From contig CBFHLY010000002.1 in assembly GCA_965656785.1 (NCBI GenBank), positions 1 through 64,000 of the forward strand: a stretch of 64,000 bases of DNA. The letters run 5' to 3'. Below, piece by piece: positions 16,818 to 24,769 of the stretch. This DNA comes from JALQTD01 sp965656785. Lineage in GTDB: Bacteria > Bacteroidota > Bacteroidia > Flavobacteriales_D > Sanyastnellaceae. A model generated the notes under the pieces. That model saw only the letters and a list, made by a program, of their open reading frames with translations. It did no database searches and was not told the origin of the DNA. Each line of letters opens with the position of its first letter. Within the stretch, counting starts at the first letter, position 1. The position numbers were made by a program, and so were the translations under genes.

Positions 16818-18710
16818 TCAGTCTTTCAACGCCTGATCGCGCGCCATTTGGGCGTACACCCCTTCAGCGGCGAGGAGTTGTTCGGGGTGGCCCGCTTCCG
16901 CGACCCGTCCGTTCTGAAGCACCACGACCCAATCAGCATGCCGGATGGAGGACACCCGATGGCTCATCATCAACACCGCTTGGTCGCGGCTGCCTTGTTT
17001 CAGCGCATCCAAGATGTGGGTTTCCGTTTCCGTGTCGACTGCGGAAAGGCTGTCATCCAAGATGAGGATTTCGGGGTGACGAAGGAGGGCTCGGGCAATG
17101 GAGATGCGTTGTTTTTGGCCTCCGCTCAAATTCACGCCGCGCTCTCCCAATTGCGTGCTGTATCCTTTCGGGAAGGCTGCGATGTTGTGGTGAACGTAGG
17201 CAGCGACGGCGGCCTCTTCGATGGTGGGGGCCGAAGCGTCGTCCACGCCGAATGCAATGTTTTCTCCGATCGGATCGGAGAACAGGAATACGTCCTGTGG
17301 AACGTAGCCCGTGTTGGCGCGGTACGCCTTGACGTCAAGGCGACTGAGGTCTTGTCCGTTGTAGGTGATGCGACCCGAGTCCGGATCGAACAGGCGCATG
17401 GCCAACATGGCGATGGTTGATTTCCCGCTTCCCGTGTGCCCCGTGATGGCTAAGGTTTGGTTTCGTGTCAGCGAAAAACTCACATCCGACAGGGCCGCAA
17501 TGCCGGTGTCGGGATACCGGTAGGAAACCGAGTGAAACTCCAAGGTGGGCTCGGAGGTTGGGCTGGGCAAGGGTTCGCCCCCTGCTCGGATGGTGGGTTC
17601 CGCATCGAGGAAGTCGTTGATGCGCTTCATGGAGGCCTCGGCTTTTTGGGTCAGCGTGGTCACCCAGCCGACCGAAGCGAACGGCCACGTCAACAAGTTG
17701 ACATAGAAGACGAATTGGAAGATGTGTCCAATTTCCAAGTCCCCTGACATCACCCGATGTCCGCCGATGTAAATCGTCAAGATGGTCGAAAACCCGACAA
17801 GCAAAACGATGATGGGGGTGAAGAGGGCCTCCGTTTTCACCAAGTTCAGCTTGCTGGTCTTGTATTGATCCGATTGCTCGGAAAACCGCTCGGTCGTTGG
17901 GGCTTCGCGCCGAAACGCCTTCAGGATGCGGATTCCAGAGATGTGCTGTTGGACGAACGAGGAAAGGTCGCTTTGCAAGGATTGCACTTCGTGGCTTTGG
18001 CTTTGGATGCGCCGGCTTACCGCGTAAACGGCAATGGACATGAGGGGAAGGGGCAGCAGCGACCACAGCGTCAATTCCAAATCGATGTAGAGCATGACCG
18101 AAACGACCAACGAAATCAATACGATGAGGTTCAGCGTGTACATCACCACCGGTCCCAAGTACATGCGCACTTGGCTGACGTCCTCGGAAATGCGATTCAT
18201 CAAGTCGCCCGTGTCGTGGGCTTTGTAAAATCCGGTATCGAGCCGCTGGTACTGTTCGTAAATGCGGGCCTTTAAATCGAATTCGATGTGCCGGGACATG
18301 ACGATGATGGTTTGGCGGGTCATGAACAGGAACAAGCCTTTGATAAAATACGCCACCACATACAGGATGGCCTGCCAGGCCGCTACCCAAGCAATGAATT
18401 TCAAGACATCTTCTTTCGACTGGAAGTCCTCTGAGCGCACCGGCGGAGCCACGCGGGCCCACCACGTGCTCAGCTGTTCTAAGGTGCTGGGGGCGCTGAT
18501 TTTGACGGCATCTTCGAAGACCGATGTTTGGCCTGCTCGAAGCGGTGCCAGGTATTCCGTCTCCACTTCTTTCAAGGCATTCACCCCCTCGCCGATGAGG
18601 GAAGGTGCGTACACCGCGAAGACGTTCGTCAAGGCCACAAAGAGGATTCCGGCCAGCAGATGCCAGCGATACTTCCAGAAATACGGGTTGAGTGACCACA
18701 ACGCTGCCAT
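16818..18710 (-). CDS. ABC exporter, fused permease and ATPase (MsbA/MdlA-like)
   Basis: A 630-residue half-transporter: six membrane segments (about residues 15-345) with an unusually long first periplasmic loop, then the ATPase domain. Walker A is GHTGSGKST (424-432), the signature LSGGQ (528-532), Walker B ILILDD (548-553) and the H-loop His is residue 584. The usual catalytic Glu after Walker B is Asp (D553, in LDDSLSAVD), as in MdlA/YheI-type halves that pair with a second subunit. No partner lies alongside. The substrate could be a lipid, peptide or drug. A TAAGTTTG promoter sits 4 bases before the start. Confidence 0.94.
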   Translation of the reverse strand: MAALWSLNPYFWKYRWHLLAGILFVALTNVFAVYAPSLIGEGVNALKEVETEYLAPLRAGQTSVFEDAVKISAPSTLEQLSTWWARVAPPVRSEDFQSKEDVLKFIAWVAAWQAILYVVAYFIKGLFLFMTRQTIIVMSRHIEFDLKARIYEQYQRLDTGFYKAHDTGDLMNRISEDVSQVRMYLGPVVMYTLNLIVLISLVVSVMLYIDLELTLWSLLPLPLMSIAVYAVSRRIQSQSHEVQSLQSDLSSFVQQHISGIRILKAFRREAPTTERFSEQSDQYKTSKLNLVKTEALFTPIIVLLVGFSTILTIYIGGHRVMSGDLEIGHIFQFVFYVNLLTWPFASVGWVTTLTQKAEASMKRINDFLDAEPTIRAGGEPLPSPTSEPTLEFHSVSYRYPDTGIAALSDVSFSLTRNQTLAITGHTGSGKSTIAMLAMRLFDPDSGRITYNGQDLSRLDVKAYRANTGYVPQDVFLFSDPIGENIAFGVDDASAPTIEEAAVAAYVHHNIAAFPKGYSTQLGERGVNLSGGQKQRISIARALLRHPEILILDDSLSAVDTETETHILDALKQGSRDQAVLMMSHRVSSIRHADWVVVLQNGRVAEAGHPEQLLAAEGVYAQMARDQALKD

Positions 18711-18714
18711 GGTA

Positions 18715-18722
18715 CAAACTTA
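18715..18722 (-). promoter_or_regulatory. TAnnTTTG promoter of the ABC exporter
   Basis: The minus strand reads TAAGTTTG, an exact match, 4 bases before the ATG at 18710; a leaderless transcript is expected. Confidence 0.65.
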
Positions 18723-18769
18723 CGTTGCATTCCCGCCGCCGCCCTCCGAAAGTCCACCGCCGTTTGCCG

Positions 18770-18777
18770 TTACTTTG
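18770..18777 (+). promoter_or_regulatory. TAnnTTTG-like promoter of the binding-lipoprotein gene
   Basis: TTACTTTG has one mismatch to TAnnTTTG. Its last base overlaps an upstream GTG at 18777 and it ends 5 bases before the in-frame GTG at 18783, which supports the latter as the true start. Confidence 0.45.
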
Positions 18778-18782
18778 TGAAC

Positions 18783-20414
18783 GTGAAGCACAGCGTGATT
18801 TGGACCCTCGGAATGGCGTTGCTCATCGGGTGTGGTGGGGAGGCCAGCCGCGACCCGAGGGTGTTTCGGTACAACGAGAGCGCAGGCCTCCAATCGCTCG
18901 ATCCCGCACATGCGCGGACGCTTGAGCCGATGTGGGTGGTCGATCAGCTCTTCGATGGGCTCGTGGAGTTGGCAGCGGACTTGTCGATTCGCCCTTCGGT
19001 GGCGGAGCGGTGGTGGTGGGAGGATGGCGGGCGTCGCGCGGTGTTCGTGTTGCGGGAGGATGCGCGGTTTGCGGCCGCGCCCGAGGTTCCGGGCTTGGCG
19101 GATGGGCGGCGTGTGGTGGCGGAGGATGTGGTGTTCAGCCTGAACCGGTTGCGCGACCCGGAGGTGGCGTCGAGCGGGGGGTGGATCCTGGAACCGTTGG
19201 ATGCGGCGGCGCCGGGGGGCGGGATGGAGGCTCGAGGCGCCGATACGGTCGTTTTTCACTTGCGGGAGCCGTTTCCGCCGTTCCTCGGATTGCTCGCCAC
19301 CGCCTACGCGAACGTGGTGGCGCCGGAGGCGGTGGCGCACTTTGGCCGGGATTTTCGGGCGCACCCGGTGGGGTCGGGGCCGTTCAAACTGAAGTGGTGG
19401 GTTGAAGACGTGGCGTGCGTGTTGCACCCGAATGAGCATTATTGGGAGCGCGATGCGGCGGGGAGGAAGTTGCCGTATTTAGAGGCCGTGCACATCGATT
19501 TTGCTTCGGACATGGGGGCGGAATTTCAAGGACTGGTCCAAGGTCGGTACGACTTCATGAGCGGCTTGCATGCAGCGTATTTGGAGGAATTGCTGACGGA
19601 AGGAGGGGACCTGAATGGCGCCTATTCAGGCCAAATCCGCCTCGAAACCGTCCCCTTCCTGAAAACCGACTACATCGGAGTCCTGGTCGACCCCGATCTG
19701 CCGACAAGTGCGGGCCATCCGCTCCTCGACCCGCGCGTTCGCCGCGCCCTCTCGCTCGCCACGGACCGCAAGGCCATCGCGACCCACCTCCGCCGCGGCG
19801 CGGTCCTTCCCACCGCCCGCTTCACCCCGCCCACTTTGCCCGGAATGCTGCCCTACGCCCCCCCGGTGTTCGACCTCGATTCCGCCCGCTCCCTCCTCGC
19901 ATCGGCAGGCCACCCCGACGGCACGGACATTCCGCCCCTCACCCTCAGCACCACCTCCGACTACACCGACCTCGCCGCCGCCCTGCAGCACCAATGGCGC
20001 GCCCTCGGACTCGAAGTCGCCATCGACGTCCTCTCGCCCGGCACCCAACGCGAACGCGTCGCCCAAGGCAAGTCCCTCCTGTTCCGCAAGTCCTGGCTCG
20101 CGGACTACCCCGATGCGGAGAATTTCCTCGGCTTGTTCCTCCAACGCAATTTCGCCCCCGCCGGCCCCAATTACACCCACTACGCCAACGACGCCTTCGA
20201 GGCCCTTTACGCCGAGGCCCTCGGCACCGACGACGATTCCACCCGCCTCGCGGCCTATGCCACCATGGACGCCCTCGTCGCCCAGGACCTGCCGGTCATC
20301 CCGCTCTTCCATGACCGCGTCACCCACTTCGTTCGGAACGACGTCCAGGGCTGGACCATCCACCCCGTCAACCGCCTCGATCTCCGCCGCGTCCACAAAG
20401 CCCCGCTTCACTAA
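18783..20414 (+). CDS. ABC transporter substrate-binding lipoprotein, family 5 (peptide/nickel type)
   Basis: A 543-residue lipoprotein. I chose the GTG at 18783 from promoter spacing; a GTG two codons earlier is the alternative. The signal ends in LLIGC. The family-5 fold shows NESAGLQSLDPAHARTLEPM, DVVFSLNRLRDPE, VGSGPFKLKWWVED, DPRVRRALSLATDRKAIA and LPVIPLFHDRVTHF, the order seen in DppA/OppA proteins. No permease or ATPase genes are adjacent, so it is an orphan or works with a distant transporter. Codon third positions are G-rich in the first half and C-rich after about 19620. The ACMSD-like gene starts 36 bases downstream. Confidence 0.92.
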   Translation: MKHSVIWTLGMALLIGCGGEASRDPRVFRYNESAGLQSLDPAHARTLEPMWVVDQLFDGLVELAADLSIRPSVAERWWWEDGGRRAVFVLREDARFAAAPEVPGLADGRRVVAEDVVFSLNRLRDPEVASSGGWILEPLDAAAPGGGMEARGADTVVFHLREPFPPFLGLLATAYANVVAPEAVAHFGRDFRAHPVGSGPFKLKWWVEDVACVLHPNEHYWERDAAGRKLPYLEAVHIDFASDMGAEFQGLVQGRYDFMSGLHAAYLEELLTEGGDLNGAYSGQIRLETVPFLKTDYIGVLVDPDLPTSAGHPLLDPRVRRALSLATDRKAIATHLRRGAVLPTARFTPPTLPGMLPYAPPVFDLDSARSLLASAGHPDGTDIPPLTLSTTSDYTDLAAALQHQWRALGLEVAIDVLSPGTQRERVAQGKSLLFRKSWLADYPDAENFLGLFLQRNFAPAGPNYTHYANDAFEALYAEALGTDDDSTRLAAYATMDALVAQDLPVIPLFHDRVTHFVRNDVQGWTIHPVNRLDLRRVHKAPLH

Positions 20415-20450
20415 ATTGCGACGCGCCGCGGAAATGGCCGCGCTCGACCC

Positions 20451-21458
20451 ATGCTGAAAATCGATTCCCACACCCACATCCTGCCCGGACAGCTCCCGCG
20501 CTGGACCGAGAAGTTTGGATACGGCAACTTCATCCACCTCGAACCCGGACGTCCTGGATTCGCTCGCATGATGCAGGGCGACCGCTTTTTCAGGGAAATC
20601 GCGAGCAACTGCTGGGACGAAACCGAACGCATCGAAGAATACGCCCAGTTCAACACCCAAGTCCAGGTCGTGTGCACCATCCCCGTGATGTTCAGCTACC
20701 ACGCAAAGCCGCAAGACGCCTTGGAAGTCGGGCGGTTCCTCAACGATCACCTGAGTGAGCTCGTGGCGCAGCACCCGCGGCATTACGTGGCGCTGGCGAC
20801 GGTGCCGATGCAGGATTCGGATTTGGCCATTCAAGAGCTGAAGCGGGCGAAGGCGAACGGCCACGTGGGCGTCCAAATCGGCTCCAACATCAACGGACTC
20901 AACCTGAGCGAACCGCAGTTCTTTCCCTTTTTTCAAGCATGTGCGGACGAAGGCATGGCGGTGATGGTCCATCCGTGGAACATGATGGGCAAGCAGGAAA
21001 TGGAAAAGTACTGGCTTCCCTGGCTGGTGGGCATGCCAGCGGAGACGTCGCGGGCGGCGTGCTCGCTCGTTTTCGGGGGCGTCCTCGAGCGGTTGCCGCA
21101 TTTGCGGGTAATGCTGAGCCATGCGGGCGGCTCGTTCCTCACGACCCTCGGCAGGGTGGAGCACGGCTTCAACTGCCGTCCCGACCTCGTGGCCATCGAC
21201 AACCCGGTGAACCCGCGGGAATACGTGGGCAAGTTTTGGGTGGACAGCATCACGCACGACGCGGATTTGCTGCGGTACATCCTCGCGTTGCAGGGCAGCA
21301 AGCGGGTGTGCTTGGGCACGGATTACCCGTTCCCGTTGGGCGATTTGGAGGTCGGCGCGTTCATCGAGGAGATGGGCTTGGCGCCGGAGACGGTGGACGA
21401 CCTGTTCGCGGGCGCGGCGTTGGAGTGGTTGGATTTGGACCGAAAGCAATTCGTTTAA
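20451..21458 (+). CDS. Amidohydrolase-2 family decarboxylase, ACMSD-like
   Basis: A 335-residue TIM-barrel protein starting MLKIDSHTHILPGQLP, with the HxH metal pair at residues 7 and 9. MVHPWNMMG, MLSHAGGSF and CLGTDYPFPLGDLE supply further expected metal and catalytic residues. Length and motifs match 2-amino-3-carboxymuconate-6-semialdehyde decarboxylase, which diverts tryptophan/kynurenine catabolism away from quinolinate. No other kynurenine genes lie nearby, so related decarboxylase functions remain possible. It probably shares a transcript with the binding lipoprotein 36 bases upstream. Confidence 0.88.
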   Translation: MLKIDSHTHILPGQLPRWTEKFGYGNFIHLEPGRPGFARMMQGDRFFREIASNCWDETERIEEYAQFNTQVQVVCTIPVMFSYHAKPQDALEVGRFLNDHLSELVAQHPRHYVALATVPMQDSDLAIQELKRAKANGHVGVQIGSNINGLNLSEPQFFPFFQACADEGMAVMVHPWNMMGKQEMEKYWLPWLVGMPAETSRAACSLVFGGVLERLPHLRVMLSHAGGSFLTTLGRVEHGFNCRPDLVAIDNPVNPREYVGKFWVDSITHDADLLRYILALQGSKRVCLGTDYPFPLGDLEVGAFIEEMGLAPETVDDLFAGAALEWLDLDRKQFV

Positions 21459-21527
21459 AAAGGCCAAATTCGCCCCGCCACCAAGCAACCCCCCACCTCC
21501 CACAGGCGTTCAGTAGGGAGAGCGACC

Positions 21528-22091
21528 ATGGACCAAGAACTCCTCGAACTCATCGATTCGTGCAAACGGGGCAAATCCCGGGCGCAGCGTGAACTGTATC
21601 GCCGCTTCAGCGGGATGCTCTTCGCGGTGTCGCTGCGGTACACGAATTCCCGTGAAGATGCAGAGGACGTCTTGCAAGACGCTTGGGTGAAGATTTTTCG
21701 CCACCTCAACACGTTCTCGCGCAACCACAGCTTCGAAGGCTGGTTGCGTCGGATCGTGGTGAACACCGCCATTACGCATTACCGGCGCCAGCTGAAGCAT
21801 GCGTATCACGCGGACATCGATGAGGTGCATGCAACCCCAGCGGACTTGGAAGCGTTCAAGGATTTGGACTACACCCGAGAAGAATTGGACCAAGCGATCG
21901 CTCAACTGCCCACCGGCTACGGCACGGTGTTCAAGCTCTACGTCATCGACGGCTTCCGCCACAAGGAAATTGCCGAGATGCTGGAGATTGACATCAACAC
22001 GTCGAAGAGCCAGCTTTCACGAGCGCGCAAGTACCTCCAAGACGTGCTCGCTCACATGTCCCTCACTGCCCTTAAGACCACGGAGTCATGA
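21528..22091 (+). CDS. ECF-type RNA polymerase sigma factor
   Basis: A 187-residue sigma-70-like protein with region 2 (ALYRRFSG-like start, LRYTNSREDAEDVLQDAWVK, then FEGWLRRIVVNTAITHYRR) and region 4 (AIAQLPTGYGTVFKLYVIDG, HKEIAEMLEIDINTSKSQL, SRARKYLQ). Regions 1 and 3 are absent, as in ECF factors. The start ATG at 21528 has a purine-rich AGGGAGAG upstream. It overlaps the next gene by 4 bases (ATGA), the usual arrangement of a sigma factor with its membrane anti-sigma partner. Confidence 0.95.
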   Translation: MDQELLELIDSCKRGKSRAQRELYRRFSGMLFAVSLRYTNSREDAEDVLQDAWVKIFRHLNTFSRNHSFEGWLRRIVVNTAITHYRRQLKHAYHADIDEVHATPADLEAFKDLDYTREELDQAIAQLPTGYGTVFKLYVIDGFRHKEIAEMLEIDINTSKSQLSRARKYLQDVLAHMSLTALKTTES

Positions 22092-22579
22092 AATTTGACG
22101 CTTTCGAACAATACATCCACGACCAGTACCAAGGCCACGAAGTTGCCGCTCCGCTTGAAATGGAGGCGGCCGTTATGGGTCGGTTGTGGCGCATCAAATG
22201 GGCCCGACGCGTGAGCGGGGCGGTTTTGACGTTGGCCGTTGGGGCGGGGGCGATTTGGGGTTGGTCGGAGCGTTCGGTGCCGTCCGATTACGCACCGGTC
22301 GAAGTGGTGCAGGAACTGCCGACCATCGAGGCCGTGGAGGCCATCGAGGAAGAGGTGGTGACGGCATTCGCTGCTGCGCCCGTTGAGGTGCCCGCGCCTT
22401 TGACCGGAACGGAAGAGGAATCACGTGTTTGGCCGCGGCCCGTTCGGGTTGATCCGTTGCCTTACCTGACGGCACTGTTGCCGGTGGAGTCGGCCTGCCC
22501 TGAGGGACGCACCCTTCAATCCACCGAGAGCGCAGACCAATTGTGGGTCATTTCCGCTGAAGTCGAGGTGGAACATTGA
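22088..22579 (+). CDS. Putative membrane anti-sigma factor
   Basis: A 163-residue single-pass protein: a short cytoplasmic N-terminus (FEQYIHDQYQGHEVAAPLEM), one membrane helix (about residues 43-60, VSGAVLTLAVGAGAIWGW), then an acidic, Pro/Glu/Val-rich periplasmic tail without recognisable domains. There is no zinc-binding HxxxCxxC anti-sigma motif. The function is inferred from the 4-base overlap with the ECF sigma gene and the topology. Confidence 0.72.
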   Translation: MKFDAFEQYIHDQYQGHEVAAPLEMEAAVMGRLWRIKWARRVSGAVLTLAVGAGAIWGWSERSVPSDYAPVEVVQELPTIEAVEAIEEEVVTAFAAAPVEVPAPLTGTEEESRVWPRPVRVDPLPYLTALLPVESACPEGRTLQSTESADQLWVISAEVEVEH

Positions 22580-22615
22580 TGGAGATTCGATAAGTTGGCG
22601 ACGATGGGCTCGCCG

Positions 22616-23503
22616 ATGATCAAGTCGTGGTGTTGGCTGATTGCGCTGTGCTCTGCGGCGCCTTCCATTGCGGCTGCCGTACCTTTTGCAGATTCCATTT
22701 TTGTGGATGGCCAAACCATTCGCGTCCAAGCATCCGTCGAAATCGATACCGTATCGCGACCGCGGAGGTGGCAGTTCGGCTGGAACTTGCCTGGGCCCGA
22801 TGAGCGGCGCCCCATCAAGCAGAAGGCGCCGAATTGGAACGCGGTGTACGGAATGGGCCGCATGCCATTGGGCGGTTTTTCAGAGGGCTTGGATGGTTTT
22901 GCACGGGGTTGGCCTCCGGTTGCAGGTGGTTTGGGATGGGCACAGGTGATTCCACGACCCGGTCGGCGTCCCTGGGGCTTCGGTTGGGCGGTCGAATTGC
23001 AAGGGATGGCACTGAGCGATTGGGGCGAGGCGTTGCCCGACTCGTTGATTGGGTTTTTGCCCAACGACGCTGAGTCGGTGTGGGCGGTGACCCGTCAGCG
23101 CTTCGACATCGGCGTTGAGACGGACACGGTTGCCGTCAGCTTGGTGCGCTCGCACAGCTTCGGATGGGGAGCCCATGCGTTGTTGCGGGTGGAATGGTTC
23201 CGCACCACGCCGGTCACTCTGTCATTTGGCTTGGAGCGCTGGAATGCAGATCGGTTCCACCATCGAATTGTTCGACCGGAAAGCCTCGAGCCTCCGGTTG
23301 TTACACAAGTCCAGCTCGGTGGGGCTTGGCAACCGGTGATGCGGGTGGGGATTGGGTGCGCTTGGGGAGGCACCCGCCGACGTGGTGTTCCCGGTTTTTC
23401 GGGGCGCTGGGCGGCAGAAACGGGCCTGACTTGGCGGCCGGCGGAAGTGCATCCGATTTCGCTTCGGTTGCAGGTGACTCGGAGCATCGGATCAGGCCAT
23501 TAG
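22616..23503 (+). CDS. Exported protein of unknown function, possibly an outer-membrane barrel
   Basis: About 295 residues from the ATG at 22616, which gives a signal peptide (MIKSWCWLIALCSAAPSIAA); an ATG at 22604 is possible. The mature part is rich in Trp, Gly and Arg with alternating-strand segments (WGFGWAVELQGMAL, GWGAHALLRVEWFRTTPVTL, LRLQVTRSIG), consistent with a small beta-barrel, but I recognise no family. It follows the sigma/anti-sigma pair by 36 bases and may belong to the same transcript, hence may be part of that regulon. Confidence 0.65.
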   Translation: MIKSWCWLIALCSAAPSIAAAVPFADSIFVDGQTIRVQASVEIDTVSRPRRWQFGWNLPGPDERRPIKQKAPNWNAVYGMGRMPLGGFSEGLDGFARGWPPVAGGLGWAQVIPRPGRRPWGFGWAVELQGMALSDWGEALPDSLIGFLPNDAESVWAVTRQRFDIGVETDTVAVSLVRSHSFGWGAHALLRVEWFRTTPVTLSFGLERWNADRFHHRIVRPESLEPPVVTQVQLGGAWQPVMRVGIGCAWGGTRRRGVPGFSGRWAAETGLTWRPAEVHPISLRLQVTRSIGSGH

Positions 23504-23518
23504 CAGATTTTGGCACGG

Positions 23519-23599
23519 TCTTCGTGCAACAAATTTCGTCTTCGCGCGTGTTATTCCCGTAGTGCAAGCAACACCGGCGGTTCACCGGTTGCACGAAGA
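23519..23599. repeat. Inverted-repeat structure in intergenic region, candidate structured RNA
   Basis: A perfect 12-base inverted repeat: TCTTCGTGCAAC at 23519-23530 pairs with GTTGCACGAAGA at 23588-23599. Between them, GTGCAA near 23564 can pair instead with TTGCAC at 23589-23594, with an inner CCGG/CCGG stem, giving a competing hairpin. A strong terminator follows 30 bases later. The layout could be a small RNA or a leader/attenuator element. No known RNA family is recognised. Confidence 0.35.
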
Positions 23600-23628
23600 T
23601 GATTTGGTTCAAGTTGTTTTGGTTAAGG

Positions 23629-23667
23629 TGCGGGGAGTCCGAACGCGGACTCCCCGCATTCTTTTTT
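23629..23667 (+). terminator. Rho-independent terminator
   Basis: A perfect 12-bp stem (TGCGGGGAGTCC at 23629-23640 and GGACTCCCCGCA at 23647-23658) with loop GAACGC is followed by TTCTTTTTT. It closes the sigma-factor cluster, or a small RNA, before the T9SS cargo gene. Confidence 0.85.
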
Positions 23668-23691
23668 GCAGTTTTGCGTACCTTACGCGGG

Positions 23692-24744
23692 ATGAACACC
23701 TGCATTCGCATTGCGTTGGTTGGGATCGTCGGGGGCGTCCCGGCCTCCTTGGCAGCCCAAACCCCGGCCGTCTTGAACGGCAGCTTCGAAAACTACTCGA
23801 CCGCCCCTTCGGCTCCCGGGCAGTGGTTTCATGTGCCCCAATGGGGCAATGCAGGCAGTGCGGAAGCGAGTCCTGATTTTTTTCACGAGGACGGCTCAGG
23901 AGGCGGCGATTTGCCGGAAACGCCCCTCGCCATGCTGGACGCTTTTGCAGGAAAAGGCGTGATGGGTTTCACCGCGGCCACCACCGACGGGTCCAGCCGC
24001 AGGGAATACGTGGTCGGTCGATTCAGCGAGCCGTTGGAACCGGGCCAACACTACCGCTTGCGCTTTGCGATTACGAACGGGGAGGTGACGGCGTTTTCTC
24101 CTGCCGGAGCGGCGGTGAGCGGGTTGGCTGTGGCCTGTTCTGAATCGGCTCCCCTGCAAGCCGGTTTGGCCCCCTTGAAGTTGCAACCTCAGTTTCAGTT
24201 CGCTGCGCCTTTTTACAACCGGGAATGGGAGGAAGTCGCCTTCACGTTCACCGCGGGCGGGGCCTGGAATCACTTCGCGGTCGGGGTGTTCGCCCCAGAT
24301 GAAGCGGTGGATTTCGAAGTGGTGGAAGGCGCGAATCCCCAAATGGCGTACTACTTTGTTGATGCGTTTGAACTGGAGCTGGCATCGCAAGAACCTGAGG
24401 AAGTGAGCGAAGTGAAGGGGCCTGTGGACGTCGAGGCCGTGAGCCCGGAGGCTGAAGTGGCGGATGTTCCGTGGTTCGTTCCCAATGCGTTTTCTCCCAA
24501 CGGCGACGGGGAGAACGATCGGTTCATGCCGGTCATCAACCGAGGGGAATTGATTGGTTTTGAGGTGTACAGCCGTTGGGGGGAGTTGCTTTTCGAGTCG
24601 CGGAAAACCGATGATTTGGCCTGGGATGGAACGGATTCGAAAGGCAAACCCGTACCGGTCGGCATGTACGTTTGGAAGCTCAGAATGAAGGTGGAAGGGG
24701 CCAAGCGCACCGAAGAATCGGGCATGCTGACGTTGATTCGTTAA
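23692..24744 (+). CDS. T9SS cargo with gliding-motility C-terminal (CHU_C) domain
   Basis: A 350-residue exported protein from the ATG at 23692; a longer in-frame opening would run through the terminator at 23629-23667 and is rejected. After the signal (about residues 1-20) comes a jelly-roll-like region beginning VLNGSFENYSTAPSAPGQW, ending in an acidic linker. The last 90 residues are a CHU_C/type B sorting domain: VPNAFSPNGDGENDRFMPV, YSRWGELLFES, WDGTDSKGKPVPVGMYVW. Such proteins are exported by T9SS and exposed or released at the surface. The N-terminal region's ligand is unknown. Confidence 0.9.
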   Translation: MNTCIRIALVGIVGGVPASLAAQTPAVLNGSFENYSTAPSAPGQWFHVPQWGNAGSAEASPDFFHEDGSGGGDLPETPLAMLDAFAGKGVMGFTAATTDGSSRREYVVGRFSEPLEPGQHYRLRFAITNGEVTAFSPAGAAVSGLAVACSESAPLQAGLAPLKLQPQFQFAAPFYNREWEEVAFTFTAGGAWNHFAVGVFAPDEAVDFEVVEGANPQMAYYFVDAFELELASQEPEEVSEVKGPVDVEAVSPEAEVADVPWFVPNAFSPNGDGENDRFMPVINRGELIGFEVYSRWGELLFESRKTDDLAWDGTDSKGKPVPVGMYVWKLRMKVEGAKRTEESGMLTLIR

Positions 24745-24757
24745 GGCCCTGCACGGC

Positions 24758-24765
24758 TAACTTTG
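24758..24765 (+). promoter_or_regulatory. TAnnTTTG promoter of bshC
   Basis: TAACTTTG, an exact match, ends 4 bases before the ATG at 24770. A TTG at 24733-24735, 22 bases upstream, fits the -33 element of Bacteroidota promoters. Confidence 0.7.
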
Positions 24766-24769
24766 TGGC

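Noticed and set aside
19626..21503. Minus-strand open frame of 625 codons
   Set aside because: It lies antisense to the binding lipoprotein and the ACMSD-like gene and its product is low-complexity; both sense genes have clear motifs.
23599..23691. Upstream start for the CHU_C cargo
   Set aside because: The extension would run through a perfect terminator hairpin (23629-23667) and bury the signal peptide.
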